Assembly: GCA_016713245.1 (NCBI GenBank)
Contig: JADJPM010000004.1
Location: 1,240,001-1,304,000 of the forward strand
Direction of reading: 5' to 3'
Source of the DNA: Verrucomicrobiaceae bacterium
Lineage (GTDB): Bacteria; Verrucomicrobiota; Verrucomicrobiia; Verrucomicrobiales; Verrucomicrobiaceae
DNA length: 64,000 bases
Below the pieces are notes generated by a model that was not told the DNA's origin, searched no databases, and saw nothing but the letters and a program-made list of their open reading frames with translations. Each line of letters opens with the position of its first letter. The stretch's first letter is position 1. Below, piece by piece: positions 8,469 to 16,653 of this stretch. The translations under genes and the position numbers were made by a program.

Positions 8469-11400
8469 TTAGGGGCCCGCGTTCGTGGTGATGTCCATAT
8501 GCCGCACGCCAGCGGGCAGGCCTTCAAGAGAATCGGACCCGTCGAATCGCTGGTAGCCGGTCGAGATATTGAGATCGGTCAGTTGCGTGAGCGACGACAA
8601 AAAGCGCAAGTCACCGAAACCGGGTTGCAAGTTCATAGATAGGTCCCTGAGCTTTGGCATCATCGACACGAGCACTTTTACGTCTGCAAGCTCGTCATGG
8701 CCCACACCGTCGAGTTTGACAACTTTGGCAAGAACGACTGGGGAAAGTTCTTTTAGAATCGCTTCATCTCCCCCTAACTCGATTTCCTCAATGGTCGTCG
8801 GCAGCTTATTAAGCAGCGTGGCATTTTCTTTGATTCTTCGGTGTATCACGAGCAACTTCACAGTCTTGGGAACTTGAACCAGAGCCTCGTATTCTTCGGT
8901 AGCCAGTTCCGCGTTAATTGCCCACTCGGTGGGCTCACCGAGTTGCAATTCGGTGATTCGCGGAGGGAGGTTCTTCAACGCTTCAGATTCAGACTCGAAT
9001 GTGCCTGCAATAACTAGGCGATGCTCGGTGAGTGACAATTCTTGTGCCGATGTTTGAACGTCGGAACTTCCAGGATGCCCATACTCGCGAGGACTATCGA
9101 CGATCGAAATCCAGGGATAATCAGAAACCAGTTCGCCACTGTTAGAACTGCCGTTGCCTAAATGCACCAATGTCTTCGTTTTGGGCCACTGGCTCCAGTC
9201 AGGCATTGTACTATGCTCACAAAATACCTCCAGGAATTCAACACCTAGAGGCAGCTTAGTGCGGGAGACCTCGGACAAGTCGTCGACATGCAGCTTGAAA
9301 CGCTTAACTGAAAGTGGTACCTGGCGAAAGTCTCTCAGCACCTTGTCATCATGGGATTCGTAATCTGCCACTCCTTTCATGAGTTCCAATACGGAGATTG
9401 ATTTTGGCAAGTCGGTAAACTCGGGGTAGACGTATTCTTCTAAACCACTTGGACGATTCGGAAGCGGGACTGAAAGTGAAGTCACATTGTGACGAATTTC
9501 CTTGAGCCAAGACCAGTCTCCTATTGGGTTGCCTGTCATGTCTAGCTCACATAAAGACCTTGGTAGTTTGCCAATACCACGAGGGTTTCTCACGTTGCCG
9601 ATGACAGAGATGCTCTCCAAGTGTCCTGAAATCCAGGACAAAGAGTCAATATCCCTATGTGTGAGTTCTAATTTCGAAAGCTGCTGCTGATAATCGTATA
9701 AATCTCCGGGTAACCCCATTCTTCGAAGCTCCGCCCGCTGATCTCTGGCGTGAAGATAGAAGAAGCTCCAGAGAATTGCCGCAGCGAGTATTAGCCCACA
9801 AACCGAAAGGATGGTTGCGCGCCGGAAGCGTCTGCGCTTAGAGCGCAAAAAAAAGTTGAGTTTAGCATCCGCGTCTGCACCCAGATTGAATCGTGACATG
9901 GATTTCTCGATCAAGCGCAGTTCCAGTGCATTTAAGAATACTCTTTCACCGAACTGGAGTGAACCGCGATATGCATCTTCCAGTAGCGCTTGAGCTTGCA
10001 TTTCTTCGGCGACACGCTGTTTACCCAGCCTATTAACAGCTTCCACTAGACGGTCATGTGTCAGGCGGTATCGGATATCCTGTTTGGTTTCCACGGCCGA
10101 TGGCTCCGCATCCTGGCTCGCGTTTTCCGAGGCGGGCTTTTCCGGGTCAGGACTCACGATTTCCAAAAGTCTAGCGGCAGGCCCTTCCAAGTGTTGAACC
10201 ACGGGAAGCAGGGTTTCAGGGGTAAGAACACGCAGATTCTTCGCCATTTGCGCGACTGTCACCCCCTCCATCACACGACCCTTCCCTCCCTTCTCAACCA
10301 AGGAAATCAGCGCCTGATAGACTTCCGCTTCCGCAGCCGGCTGCTGGACTCTATCCTGAACTTTGGCCTTTAAAAAATCTTCCAGCATTCCGGCAGCACC
10401 ACCTGACAAACGGAAATCTTTAATTCCGATACGGGTGCGACCCGTGCGCACCTGTCGGTCCACGAGACTCAAGGTAAAGATGGCGAGGTCGACTGGAGCT
10501 ATGCAACGCTCAGTGTTGCTGCGGACCACCTGATCAATGTAAGCGACTGCGAGAGCGTCGTCCACATCAAGGGAAGCAGTGGCACAGAGTTGTGCCAAAA
10601 TGGATTTTGCCTGAACCTTTGTAAAGTAGTAGACCGGCAACGCCACGAAGGCCGAGGGCGGCATAGAAGAGAACTCTTTATCGACTATATCCTGCCAATC
10701 TGCCAGATACTCCCTCCGGAAACTGACGATGATAATGAAATGGTGTGGCGGATTTCCAGCGGCCACGCTCCGAAGAAACGCGAGAATACTCTCGCGCTCA
10801 GGTCCTGAACTTGGGAATTGCTCAAATTGATCGAGAATGATTATCCGTCGCAGGACACGAGATGGAACGGGTTCCTCTCCGAGCACCGGAGGCGTCACCG
10901 GATTGCCCGGAAACGCGAGAAGTTGAGCGAAGGAAACGGGCGGGGTTTCCGTTTGGCCGCCCGCCCGGTTCTGATTCCAGCTGGACTGGATTGCGCTCAC
11001 CAACCGACTAACGCAGCCAGTTGCCCGCATCTCCACATAAATGCACGGCGCACCAAGGTTTTGCAGTTGCCAAGCGAAACCGCTGCGTAGGAGAGAGGTT
11101 TTGCCAGCGCCCGATTCACCTCGCACCGCGACCAATGCGACCGTCGAGTCCTGCACGGCATTGATCAATTGATCGATCTCGTTTCGCCGCTCCAGTAACT
11201 GGAAAAGGTCACCTTGCGCCAGGGTGAATGGGCGCGGGCCGAGCAGAGGCAAAGCGGGTGGCGGTGGCGGCCGAGGTGGTAGCTCCAACCTGCGCCACCA
11301 TGTCGCGAAGAGAAAAAGTGTAGCCAATCCGAAACCAATCCAACATGCTGCCGATAGCCACGGCGCTGCGGTGTGCAATTCATTGAGTCTGATGATATCG

Positions 11401-11540
11401 GTTAGGTCATCGGGCAGATACTTTGAGCCAGAGATAATAATCGGAAGTATGGCGGCCATCACTAGCTTCAGACGTTCTTCGCGAGTTCCAAACCGAAGAG
11501 CCGTGTAAGCTTTGCGAATGATGCTAAATGTCGGGACCAT
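8469..11540 (-). CDS. Membrane-anchored STAND-type NTPase with leucine-rich C-terminus
   Basis: 1023 residues. Two hydrophobic segments lie near residues 25-43 and 58-82, then a poly-Pro linker at 90-104. The NTPase core has Walker A GESGAGKTSL at 141-150, Walker B IIILDQFEQF at 233-242, an arginine-bearing VSFRREYLADW strand near 272-282, and YRLTHDRLVEAV near 491-502, a signature of nSTAND1 proteins. A third membrane helix spans about 575-595. Residues 610-1023 carry irregular leucine-rich repeats (SISVLEL, ITELQLGEP, IEEIELGGD type). So the NTPase faces one side of the membrane and a sensor-like LRR domain follows the last helix. Composition is strongly unlike its flanks: 25 of 60 G+C at 9361-9420 against 45 of 60 at 6601-6660. 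Function unknown; architecture resembles conflict-associated STAND proteins. Confidence 0.85.
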   Translation of the reverse strand: MVPTFSIIRKAYTALRFGTREERLKLVMAAILPIIISGSKYLPDDLTDIIRLNELHTAAPWLSAACWIGFGLATLFLFATWWRRLELPPRPPPPPALPLLGPRPFTLAQGDLFQLLERRNEIDQLINAVQDSTVALVAVRGESGAGKTSLLRSGFAWQLQNLGAPCIYVEMRATGCVSRLVSAIQSSWNQNRAGGQTETPPVSFAQLLAFPGNPVTPPVLGEEPVPSRVLRRIIILDQFEQFPSSGPERESILAFLRSVAAGNPPHHFIIIVSFRREYLADWQDIVDKEFSSMPPSAFVALPVYYFTKVQAKSILAQLCATASLDVDDALAVAYIDQVVRSNTERCIAPVDLAIFTLSLVDRQVRTGRTRIGIKDFRLSGGAAGMLEDFLKAKVQDRVQQPAAEAEVYQALISLVEKGGKGRVMEGVTVAQMAKNLRVLTPETLLPVVQHLEGPAARLLEIVSPDPEKPASENASQDAEPSAVETKQDIRYRLTHDRLVEAVNRLGKQRVAEEMQAQALLEDAYRGSLQFGERVFLNALELRLIEKSMSRFNLGADADAKLNFFLRSKRRRFRRATILSVCGLILAAAILWSFFYLHARDQRAELRRMGLPGDLYDYQQQLSKLELTHRDIDSLSWISGHLESISVIGNVRNPRGIGKLPRSLCELDMTGNPIGDWSWLKEIRHNVTSLSVPLPNRPSGLEEYVYPEFTDLPKSISVLELMKGVADYESHDDKVLRDFRQVPLSVKRFKLHVDDLSEVSRTKLPLGVEFLEVFCEHSTMPDWSQWPKTKTLVHLGNGSSNSGELVSDYPWISIVDSPREYGHPGSSDVQTSAQELSLTEHRLVIAGTFESESEALKNLPPRITELQLGEPTEWAINAELATEEYEALVQVPKTVKLLVIHRRIKENATLLNKLPTTIEEIELGGDEAILKELSPVVLAKVVKLDGVGHDELADVKVLVSMMPKLRDLSMNLQPGFGDLRFLSSLTQLTDLNISTGYQRFDGSDSLEGLPAGVRHMDITTNAGP

Positions 11541-11740
11541 AATTGAGGAAAGTGGGGTGAAAATGTGCTACGGGTTCCTACCAGCAGTTCCGAAAAGCCA
11601 AATAACAAGGGAGCCGGCACATCCATTTGAACCGGGATATCTGCGATTCAAAGTGACTGCACGGGCGGAAGACAGAGTTTTGTTCTATACGTCAACTACT
11701 GAAGGGAAGGTAAAGATAGAGTCACGTCCAACGACCCCGC

Positions 11741-12475
11741 TTACGCCAGCGGACGATCCGGCTGCAAGCCGAAGGCTTTGCGTTGGGCGGCGTTGGTTTC
11801 GATGCGGTGGGGGTAGGCCATGTCGGCGGTGAGTTGGAGTTCGCGGCGGAGCGGGTTGATTTGGGTTTCGACGAGCGTGCGGAGGTCTTGGAGGAGGGCG
11901 CTGGCGGTTTGTTGGGCTTGGGATTGGGCCCAGTTGGCTTGGTCGTAGGCGTCGGCTTGGGTGGCGATGGCGTTGATTTCGGCCTGGATGACGCCTTTGA
12001 GGACGATTTTCGGCGGGGTGCCGGTGAGTTGGTCGCGGGCGTATTTGGCGACGCGGATGAGCTCGCCAGTGACGGCGTTGCTGAGGTTTTGGCCGATGCC
12101 GAAGGCGGCGCGTTGGGCGTCGTCGCCGGCGAAGGTGCGGCGGGCCCCTTTGAGGATGGGGTCGAGGGCGGTGAGGAGTTTTTCGCGGGCGTCGCTCTCC
12201 TCCTGGGTGCGGGTGCCTTTGCCCGCGCGGGCGGCGGCGATCTGGGTTTGCAGGGACTCAGCTTGGTCGAGCTGGGTGCCGAGGCTGGCCTGATCGGCGG
12301 CAGACCAATCACGCTCGGCGAGTTTGGCGGCGACATCGGGCTTAGCGGCTTCCTGGTGGCAGGTGTCGGCGAGGTCGATGGCATCGACGAGGCTCTGGCT
12401 GATGAATCCGGCTTTGGCGCGTTTGGCTTTGCCGTTGGTGGACTCGGTGGCGGGTGGTGTGGGTGCGTCTGGCAT
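11741..12475 (-). CDS. Helical protein of unknown function
   Basis: 244 residues, Ala/Gln-rich and predicted mainly helical from composition. No signal peptide, no membrane helix, no catalytic motif I recognise. A Lys-rich start (NGKAKRAKAGF) leads into the helical body, and it ends AQRKAFGLQPDRPLA. The gene has high GC in contrast to the NTPase gene 200 bases downstream on the same strand, so the two are unlikely to have arrived together. The 200-base gap between them contains no gene I can support. The open frame, codon usage and absence of competing frames with conserved features support it as coding. Confidence 0.7.
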   Translation of the reverse strand: MPDAPTPPATESTNGKAKRAKAGFISQSLVDAIDLADTCHQEAAKPDVAAKLAERDWSAADQASLGTQLDQAESLQTQIAAARAGKGTRTQEESDAREKLLTALDPILKGARRTFAGDDAQRAAFGIGQNLSNAVTGELIRVAKYARDQLTGTPPKIVLKGVIQAEINAIATQADAYDQANWAQSQAQQTASALLQDLRTLVETQINPLRRELQLTADMAYPHRIETNAAQRKAFGLQPDRPLA

Positions 12476-13203
12476 GGTGGTAGTTGGGTTGGGTGAATGA
12501 GCGTCGGGCGAAGGGCAGAGGGCGTAGAGTCAGAGGCTACTGGCGGAGGCGGATCGTCCTCGTGCTCCTACTCGAACTTGTCCTCGATCCTGCGGCTTTG
12601 TGGGAAGGGGTGGCCTACGGAACACTCGGAAGGCACGGAAAGCGGAATTCGCCAGTGAGCTGTTGGCGGGAGCAGAGGTGCAAGAAGGCCTCGGAGGGGT
12701 ATTTTGGCGGAAATGAGGTCTCCTTGAGCCAAACTGGCGCATATTGGCGATTCTCTGGCCTCGGTTCACGTTTTGCGGATGAGCATTCCCGATTCTCTGG
12801 AGCCCATTCGCGGTTCGATGATGACCGTTCGCGATTTTCTGGAGGGGATTGGCCGTTCGATGCTGGTTATTCGCGTTTCGATGACCACGATTCCCGCGTC
12901 TCTGGCTTCGATTCGAAGTCCGATGACGGCCATTGGCGCTTCGATGAGGGCGATTCAGCGTTCGAGGCGCTTCATCCTGCGCACATGAGACAGTTTTCCC
13001 GCCATCGGTAGTCAATCGAGACTCCAATGAGTAGCGAATCGGATGCTGGCGGTAGGTGGCCCACATATTCTCACCTGCGAGATTACTCGAAAGGCGGGAC
13101 TGCTGTCACGAACAAAAGCGCTTGAGCCCAACACACCGCATTCTGGCGAAGGCACCTACCCAGCGATTGCCAAAAGTCATGTGGGCTGCCATAGACTGCC
13201 CCC
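12476..13203. other. Long non-genic stretch with low-complexity and repeat DNA
   Basis: No gene is supported here. The left part (about 12530-12600) is degenerate low-complexity DNA of CTC/CGA units, followed by a patch of CGGAA-type repeats near 12618-12642. The centre holds the 21-bp repeat array. Open frames on both strands cross the stretch only because the 21-bp units contain no stop in several frames. The right part should contain the promoter of the DUF5069 gene at 13204, but no convincing -35/-10 pair stands out. Confidence 0.6.
12740..12970. repeat. Array of 11 degenerate 21-bp tandem repeats
   Basis: Eleven consecutive 21-base units in exact register. The shared core is ATTCGCG followed by TTC and then ATG or CTGG. 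Two flavours roughly alternate: one ending in TTCTCTGGAG (units at 12740, 12782, 12824, 12887) and one in TTCGATGA-type sequence (units at 12803, 12845, 12866, 12908, 12929). Because 21 is a multiple of three and units lack stops, frames on both strands stay open and show heptad peptide patterns. There are no unique spacers, so this is not a CRISPR array. Confidence 0.85.
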
Positions 13204-13665
13204 ATGCCTCACATCCCAGGTCTCCGCAGTTGCTACGCGAAAGTCGGTCGTTTCATCTACTTCGGCCGCATGCTGGATAAAATCCGCCTGCATGCGGAAC
13301 GGAAGCTGCCGGAGGAGTATGTGGTGCTGTTGGGGGATTCGCAGTTTTACACGTTGGACGGTCGCTGCTGCCGATTCCTTGGAGTTCCGTATGCGGAGAT
13401 CCGCGAGCGGACGCTGCAAGGCGACTCGGATGAGGAGATCCTGACCTGGGTGCATGAACGCGGCACGCCGCGAACGGATGAGGAATGCCACATGTGGAAC
13501 CGCTTCATCGCGAAGCTGGGCTGGCGTGATGAGCGCTCCCATCTGCTGCCGGAGCGTATCCTCGATAGCGGCATCACAGACAAGACCGTGGCGACGATCA
13601 TCGACCACATCGAGTATGATGAAGGCCGTGATCCCGTAGCGGAGCGGGCCTGGGATTTGATTTAA
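13204..13665 (+). CDS. DUF5069 domain-containing protein
   Basis: 153 residues matching the DUF5069 family by its opening MPHIPGLRSCYAKVGRFIYF and FGRMLDKIRLHAERKLP segments, common in Verrucomicrobiota and Planctomycetota. Small soluble protein, no signal or membrane helix, no known catalytic motif; function unknown. Its stop codon overlaps that of the convergent ABM-domain gene within a TTTAAA sequence, so the two share their 3' ends. First typical core-genome gene to the right of the accessory island. Confidence 0.88.
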   Translation: MPHIPGLRSCYAKVGRFIYFGRMLDKIRLHAERKLPEEYVVLLGDSQFYTLDGRCCRFLGVPYAEIRERTLQGDSDEEILTWVHERGTPRTDEECHMWNRFIAKLGWRDERSHLLPERILDSGITDKTVATIIDHIEYDEGRDPVAERAWDLI

Positions 13666-13943
13666 AGGGTTCCAGCTTCCAATTCATCAAGGTAGATGAA
13701 ATCAGGCGCCTTCACGCCGGCTTCTTCGCGGATTTTGACGAGTCTTGGGGACTCGAAGAAGGCTCTGGCGTCGGCATGCGAGGTCCAGCTGGAGAAGTGG
13801 ACGATCTTGTTCGCGTCGGACTCGTATTTGAGGACCTGATAGGTTCGTTCGCCGGCTTCTTGGCGGATGCCTGCGGCGTGATCGAAGACCTTTTTCCAAG
13901 CTGGATAGTCGGCGACTTCGTGAATGATGAGGACGTGGGGCAT
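13662..13943 (-). CDS. Small dimeric alpha/beta-barrel (ABM-like) protein
   Basis: 93 residues from ATG 13943, beginning MPHVLIIHEVADYPAWKKVF. That strand-then-helix pattern, followed by YQVLKYESDANKIVHFSSWTS and HADARAFFESPRL, is typical of antibiotic-biosynthesis-monooxygenase-like ferredoxin-fold proteins. Such proteins are often stress or quinone/heme-related, but many have no assigned activity. The longer frame up to 14069 runs into the palindrome region and has no family sequence. Convergent with the DUF5069 gene and sharing 4 bases with it. Substrate unknown. Confidence 0.75.
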   Translation of the reverse strand: MPHVLIIHEVADYPAWKKVFDHAAGIRQEAGERTYQVLKYESDANKIVHFSSWTSHADARAFFESPRLVKIREEAGVKAPDFIYLDELEAGTL

Positions 13944-14021
13944 GGGATGCGTGCTGTTCGCGTGGATGACATGCTTGAGCAATGAAATCGTGTGAATCTT
14001 CTGACGAACTTGACCCGGAAA

Positions 14022-14079
14022 CTGACAGCAAATGGGGGCAGAAAAACGGAGGGAATTTTCTGTCCCCATTTTCTGTCAG
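14022..14079. repeat. REP-like imperfect palindrome
   Basis: Two 24-base arms (14022-14045 and 14056-14079) are inverted complements at 22 of 24 positions, with a 10-base loop. The arm core is CTGACAG, AAATGGGG and CAGAAAA. Within each arm the GACAG/GGGGNCAGAAAA elements echo each other, as in REP elements mobilised by Y1 (RAYT) transposases. It sits between the ABM gene and the transglutaminase gene and lacks a terminal T tract on either strand, so a mobile palindrome is favoured over a terminator. Confidence 0.7.
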
Positions 14080-14175
14080 CCGGATTGGGCTTCAGTGAAT
14101 CGCTTTTCCACATTCCACGCCAACTGAGGTCAATGGCTTCCTGAGGGTTTCAGGGGCTGACCTTTGGATGAAGGC

Positions 14176-15606
14176 TTACTCGTGCTCGGGAACGCGGGAG
14201 ATGCGCCATTCTTTGGCTCCGCGGGGGATGTCTCCGAGACCGAGGCTGATGGCGGTGGGGACGGCGGTCGCGGCATCGGTGGCACGGCCGACGCGGGAGG
14301 CTTGGGCGGAGTTGGCGGCCTGCACGAGGCTCTTGGCTTTGCTCTTTTCTTCTTCGGTGCCTCGGGAGAGCAGGGGATCATGGCCGAGTTCCGTGCGGGG
14401 CTCAATGCGCACCCAGCTCTTGGTGGACCAGTAATCGCCCTTCCAGACGCGGTTGCTGGAGGCGGGGACGTAGATGGCGTAGCGGTCAAAGAGGACCTCC
14501 GGCACATAACGGCTGCCGACTTGACTGGCGAGCGGGGGATTGGAGGGATCGGGTTTGCCTTCGGTGGATTCGATGAGGTATTCGCGGTCTTCGATTTTGA
14601 CGACGCACCAGGCGTGCCCGCCCATATCGCCATAGCGGCCGAGGGCGACGCGGACTTGGAAGCCGCGAGACATGAGCCAATCGGCGAGGTAGATGGAGGA
14701 GTCTTCGCAATCACCGCGGAGGAGGCGCTGGGTTTCATCGGCGAACTGCCAGGAGTCGAGCTGCTCTTTCTTGGCATACATGCTCTCGCTTTTTTTGATG
14801 CCAGGGTCGTTGGTGTAGCGGCAGTTCGCATGGACGGCAGACCAGATGGTGAAGAGCTGCTGCACACGAGACTCGTTTTTCGGGAAAACGGCGGGAGGGG
14901 CATAGCCGGTGAGGAATTCATTCACATAGCGGAAACGGCTTTTGGAGTCAGCGGCGATGACCGCATACTTCTTGCGGCATTTAGGACATTCGAGAGCCAT
15001 GCTGCGCTGCTGGTTCGAGAGGTTCATGAAGTGCGGCTGCTTGCAGTGAACGCAGACGCTGTAGAAAGGGGTGTTTTCCTTGGCGTGAGTGAGGGCCTCA
15101 GGGGTGAAGTCGTTGAGCCGCTGGCCGACGACGACCAAAGCCTCGTGCATGAGGCCGGCGGCACGAGAGCGGACGGCGACGGCGAGGTGCGTCATTTCCG
15201 GCTGGTCGCGGTGGACGTATTCATGAAAGCGATGCAGCAGCTCTTTCAGGCTGGGGCTGCTGGCGGAGCAGATGGAGACGCGGAAGTAACGCGGCATACC
15301 TTCCTGCACCTGGCTGGTGACTTTGTTGAGATCGGTCAGGTCGAGAGTCTCGAATTTCGAGGCGAGCCACGTTTCCATTTCGGGATCGACGCGCAGAGCC
15401 GTCATCTTTTCGGCGGTCCGGGCGTAATTGATTTGGTCCACCAGGTCGATTCGGAAGCGTGCCTCGGTGTAAGGTGGGCCGGACTGAGTGACGAGCTCCG
15501 TGAGGCGCATTCTCCAGCCGTTGAGCCAGCCCTCCTTCAGTGCCACCAAGCTGCCGGCAAGAAGCACGGCGGCGAGGATCGAGAAGGTGAGAACGCGAGA
15601 AGACAT
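14176..15606 (-). CDS. Membrane-anchored transglutaminase-like protein with zinc ribbon
   Basis: About 476 residues from ATG 15606 (an upstream TTG at 15642 is in frame). One N-terminal membrane anchor (SRVLTFSILAAVLLAGSLVAL) and a helical region follow. Around residues 187-220 a CVHC ... CPKC pair could bind zinc. A transglutaminase-like core comes next: GDCEDSSIYLADWL with the catalytic Cys, then GGHAWCVVKI with the His and an Asp in the following strand (KIEDREYLIEST). These domains are usually papain-like peptidases or amidases. The chain is probably exported except for the anchor. The partner or substrate is not evident from neighbours. Confidence 0.75.
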   Translation of the reverse strand: MSSRVLTFSILAAVLLAGSLVALKEGWLNGWRMRLTELVTQSGPPYTEARFRIDLVDQINYARTAEKMTALRVDPEMETWLASKFETLDLTDLNKVTSQVQEGMPRYFRVSICSASSPSLKELLHRFHEYVHRDQPEMTHLAVAVRSRAAGLMHEALVVVGQRLNDFTPEALTHAKENTPFYSVCVHCKQPHFMNLSNQQRSMALECPKCRKKYAVIAADSKSRFRYVNEFLTGYAPPAVFPKNESRVQQLFTIWSAVHANCRYTNDPGIKKSESMYAKKEQLDSWQFADETQRLLRGDCEDSSIYLADWLMSRGFQVRVALGRYGDMGGHAWCVVKIEDREYLIESTEGKPDPSNPPLASQVGSRYVPEVLFDRYAIYVPASSNRVWKGDYWSTKSWVRIEPRTELGHDPLLSRGTEEEKSKAKSLVQAANSAQASRVGRATDAATAVPTAISLGLGDIPRGAKEWRISRVPEHE

Positions 15607-15704
15607 CGGCGACGAAATTATAGAAAATATGGAATTTTGCAATTCAAAATCTCCGCCTTACCAAAGTCTTACTTCGCGGTCATGCCTCTCGGGGCCGAAT
15701 CGCG

Positions 15705-16130
15705 TTATTGCCGTCCGGCTGGGGCGATTTTGACCCGTTCTTTCAGAGTGAAGAGGAGCGGTGTCTCGACCCCCCACTGTCCCATGATGGTGCTGGGGGC
15801 CTGCTGGAGCTGGTAGCCGGGCTGCCCGATCCAGAGGTACTGATAGCCAGTGCCGTTTTGGATGAAGAGCCCGCCATGCTCTCGCCCTCCTCGCAGGAGG
15901 CCCTCTGTATTGACGCGTTCTGGCGCGGCATAGTAGATGCCCGTTTCGGATTTTGCCTCCGGCAGGTAATGGCCTGCGGGAAAGGTGACTTTCCCCCACT
16001 TGTGCTCAGCGACCTGCTCCGATGGCAGGATGATGCCTAGGGTGCCGGAATCAGGTGCAGAGATGAGAGTCTTGGAGGCACAGGAGGAGAGAATGGTGCC
16101 GGTCAGAAGGCACAGGAGAGCGTTTTTCAT
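15705..16130 (-). CDS. Lipoprotein of unknown function (paralogue 1)
   Basis: 141 residues with a lipoprotein signal ending LSSC at Cys17. The mature part shares the pattern VTFPAGHYLPEAKSETGIYY, APE, TEG, then GGLFIQNG with the next upstream lipoprotein (16169-16582), so the two are tandem paralogues. The repeated FPAG-Y-PE and GG-F segments suggest a small beta-rich domain. No catalytic motif. Same strand as its paralogue with a 38-base gap, probably one transcript. Family not recognised. Confidence 0.75.
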   Translation of the reverse strand: MKNALLCLLTGTILSSCASKTLISAPDSGTLGIILPSEQVAEHKWGKVTFPAGHYLPEAKSETGIYYAAPERVNTEGLLRGGREHGGLFIQNGTGYQYLWIGQPGYQLQQAPSTIMGQWGVETPLLFTLKERVKIAPAGRQ

Positions 16131-16168
16131 GGTTGGTGGGTGATTTTCCAGTGGCTACTGGTCTCGGT

Positions 16169-16582
16169 TTATCGAGCAGGAGCTGGCTGCAAAGGAAGGT
16201 TGGGAGAGACGAGCCAGAGCTTGGGTGCGCTGGCGCCGATGGCTCCGAAGAGGGTGCCGGCACGCTCGTCGGCATCATCGCGGGCATCGCCAAACCAAGC
16301 GGCATGACGCCCATCATTGGCCACGAATATTCCTCCACGATAGCCCTTACCGAGCAGCACACCCTCGGTGCGCATGGGAGCTGGGGCCAGATAGTAGGTG
16401 CCGCGTTCGGAGGCGACTTCCGGGGTGTAAACCCCTGCTGGAAAGATCACTCGGGCAGCCTTGCATTGGCGTTTTTCCTCCTGTGGTAGGGTTAGAGAAC
16501 CGGTTTTCGTGGCGGGCTGGGTCAAAGGCACGCAGGAAGACAAGGTGGCGAGGGCGAAAAGGCACAGCAGGCGGGATTTCAT
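16169..16582 (-). CDS. Lipoprotein of unknown function (paralogue 2)
   Basis: 137 residues starting at ATG 16582 with a lipoprotein signal ending TLSSC. The open frame continues upstream into the tRNA-Ala gene; that extension is translated tRNA and not protein. Mature-domain pattern VIFPAGVYTPEVASERGTYY, TEGVLLGKGYRGGIFVAND matches the downstream paralogue at 15705-16130. No known domain. Its promoter must lie within the ~70 bases between it and the tRNA, or the gene is read through from the tRNA. Confidence 0.75.
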   Translation of the reverse strand: MKSRLLCLFALATLSSCVPLTQPATKTGSLTLPQEEKRQCKAARVIFPAGVYTPEVASERGTYYLAPAPMRTEGVLLGKGYRGGIFVANDGRHAAWFGDARDDADERAGTLFGAIGASAPKLWLVSPNLPLQPAPAR

Positions 16583-16653
16583 AGACGATGCTTCAAAGCA
16601 CATTTCAGCCCATCGCGTCACGAAAAATCGCGTGATACCTGCTAAGATTCCAA

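Noticed and set aside
11512..11832. Small plus-strand frame between the NTPase and helical protein genes
   Set aside because: It spans the 5' end of one gene and the 3' end of another on the opposite strand, with no recognisable sequence; possibly relict DNA, not callable.
12740..12970. Possible CRISPR array
   Set aside because: Units are contiguous and degenerate with no unique spacers, and no cas genes are nearby.
12484..13011. Plus-strand frame through the 21-bp array, and the opposite 12530-13066 frame
   Set aside because: Open only because 21-bp units lack stops; no family sequence outside the repeat, no ribosome site.
14022..14079. Palindrome as transcription terminator
   Set aside because: No T tract directly after either arm and imperfect stem; a REP-like element fits better.
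14164..15816. 550-residue plus-strand open frame opposite the transglutaminase gene
   Set aside because: The minus frame has a signal anchor and catalytic motifs; the plus frame has none and is a high-GC shadow.
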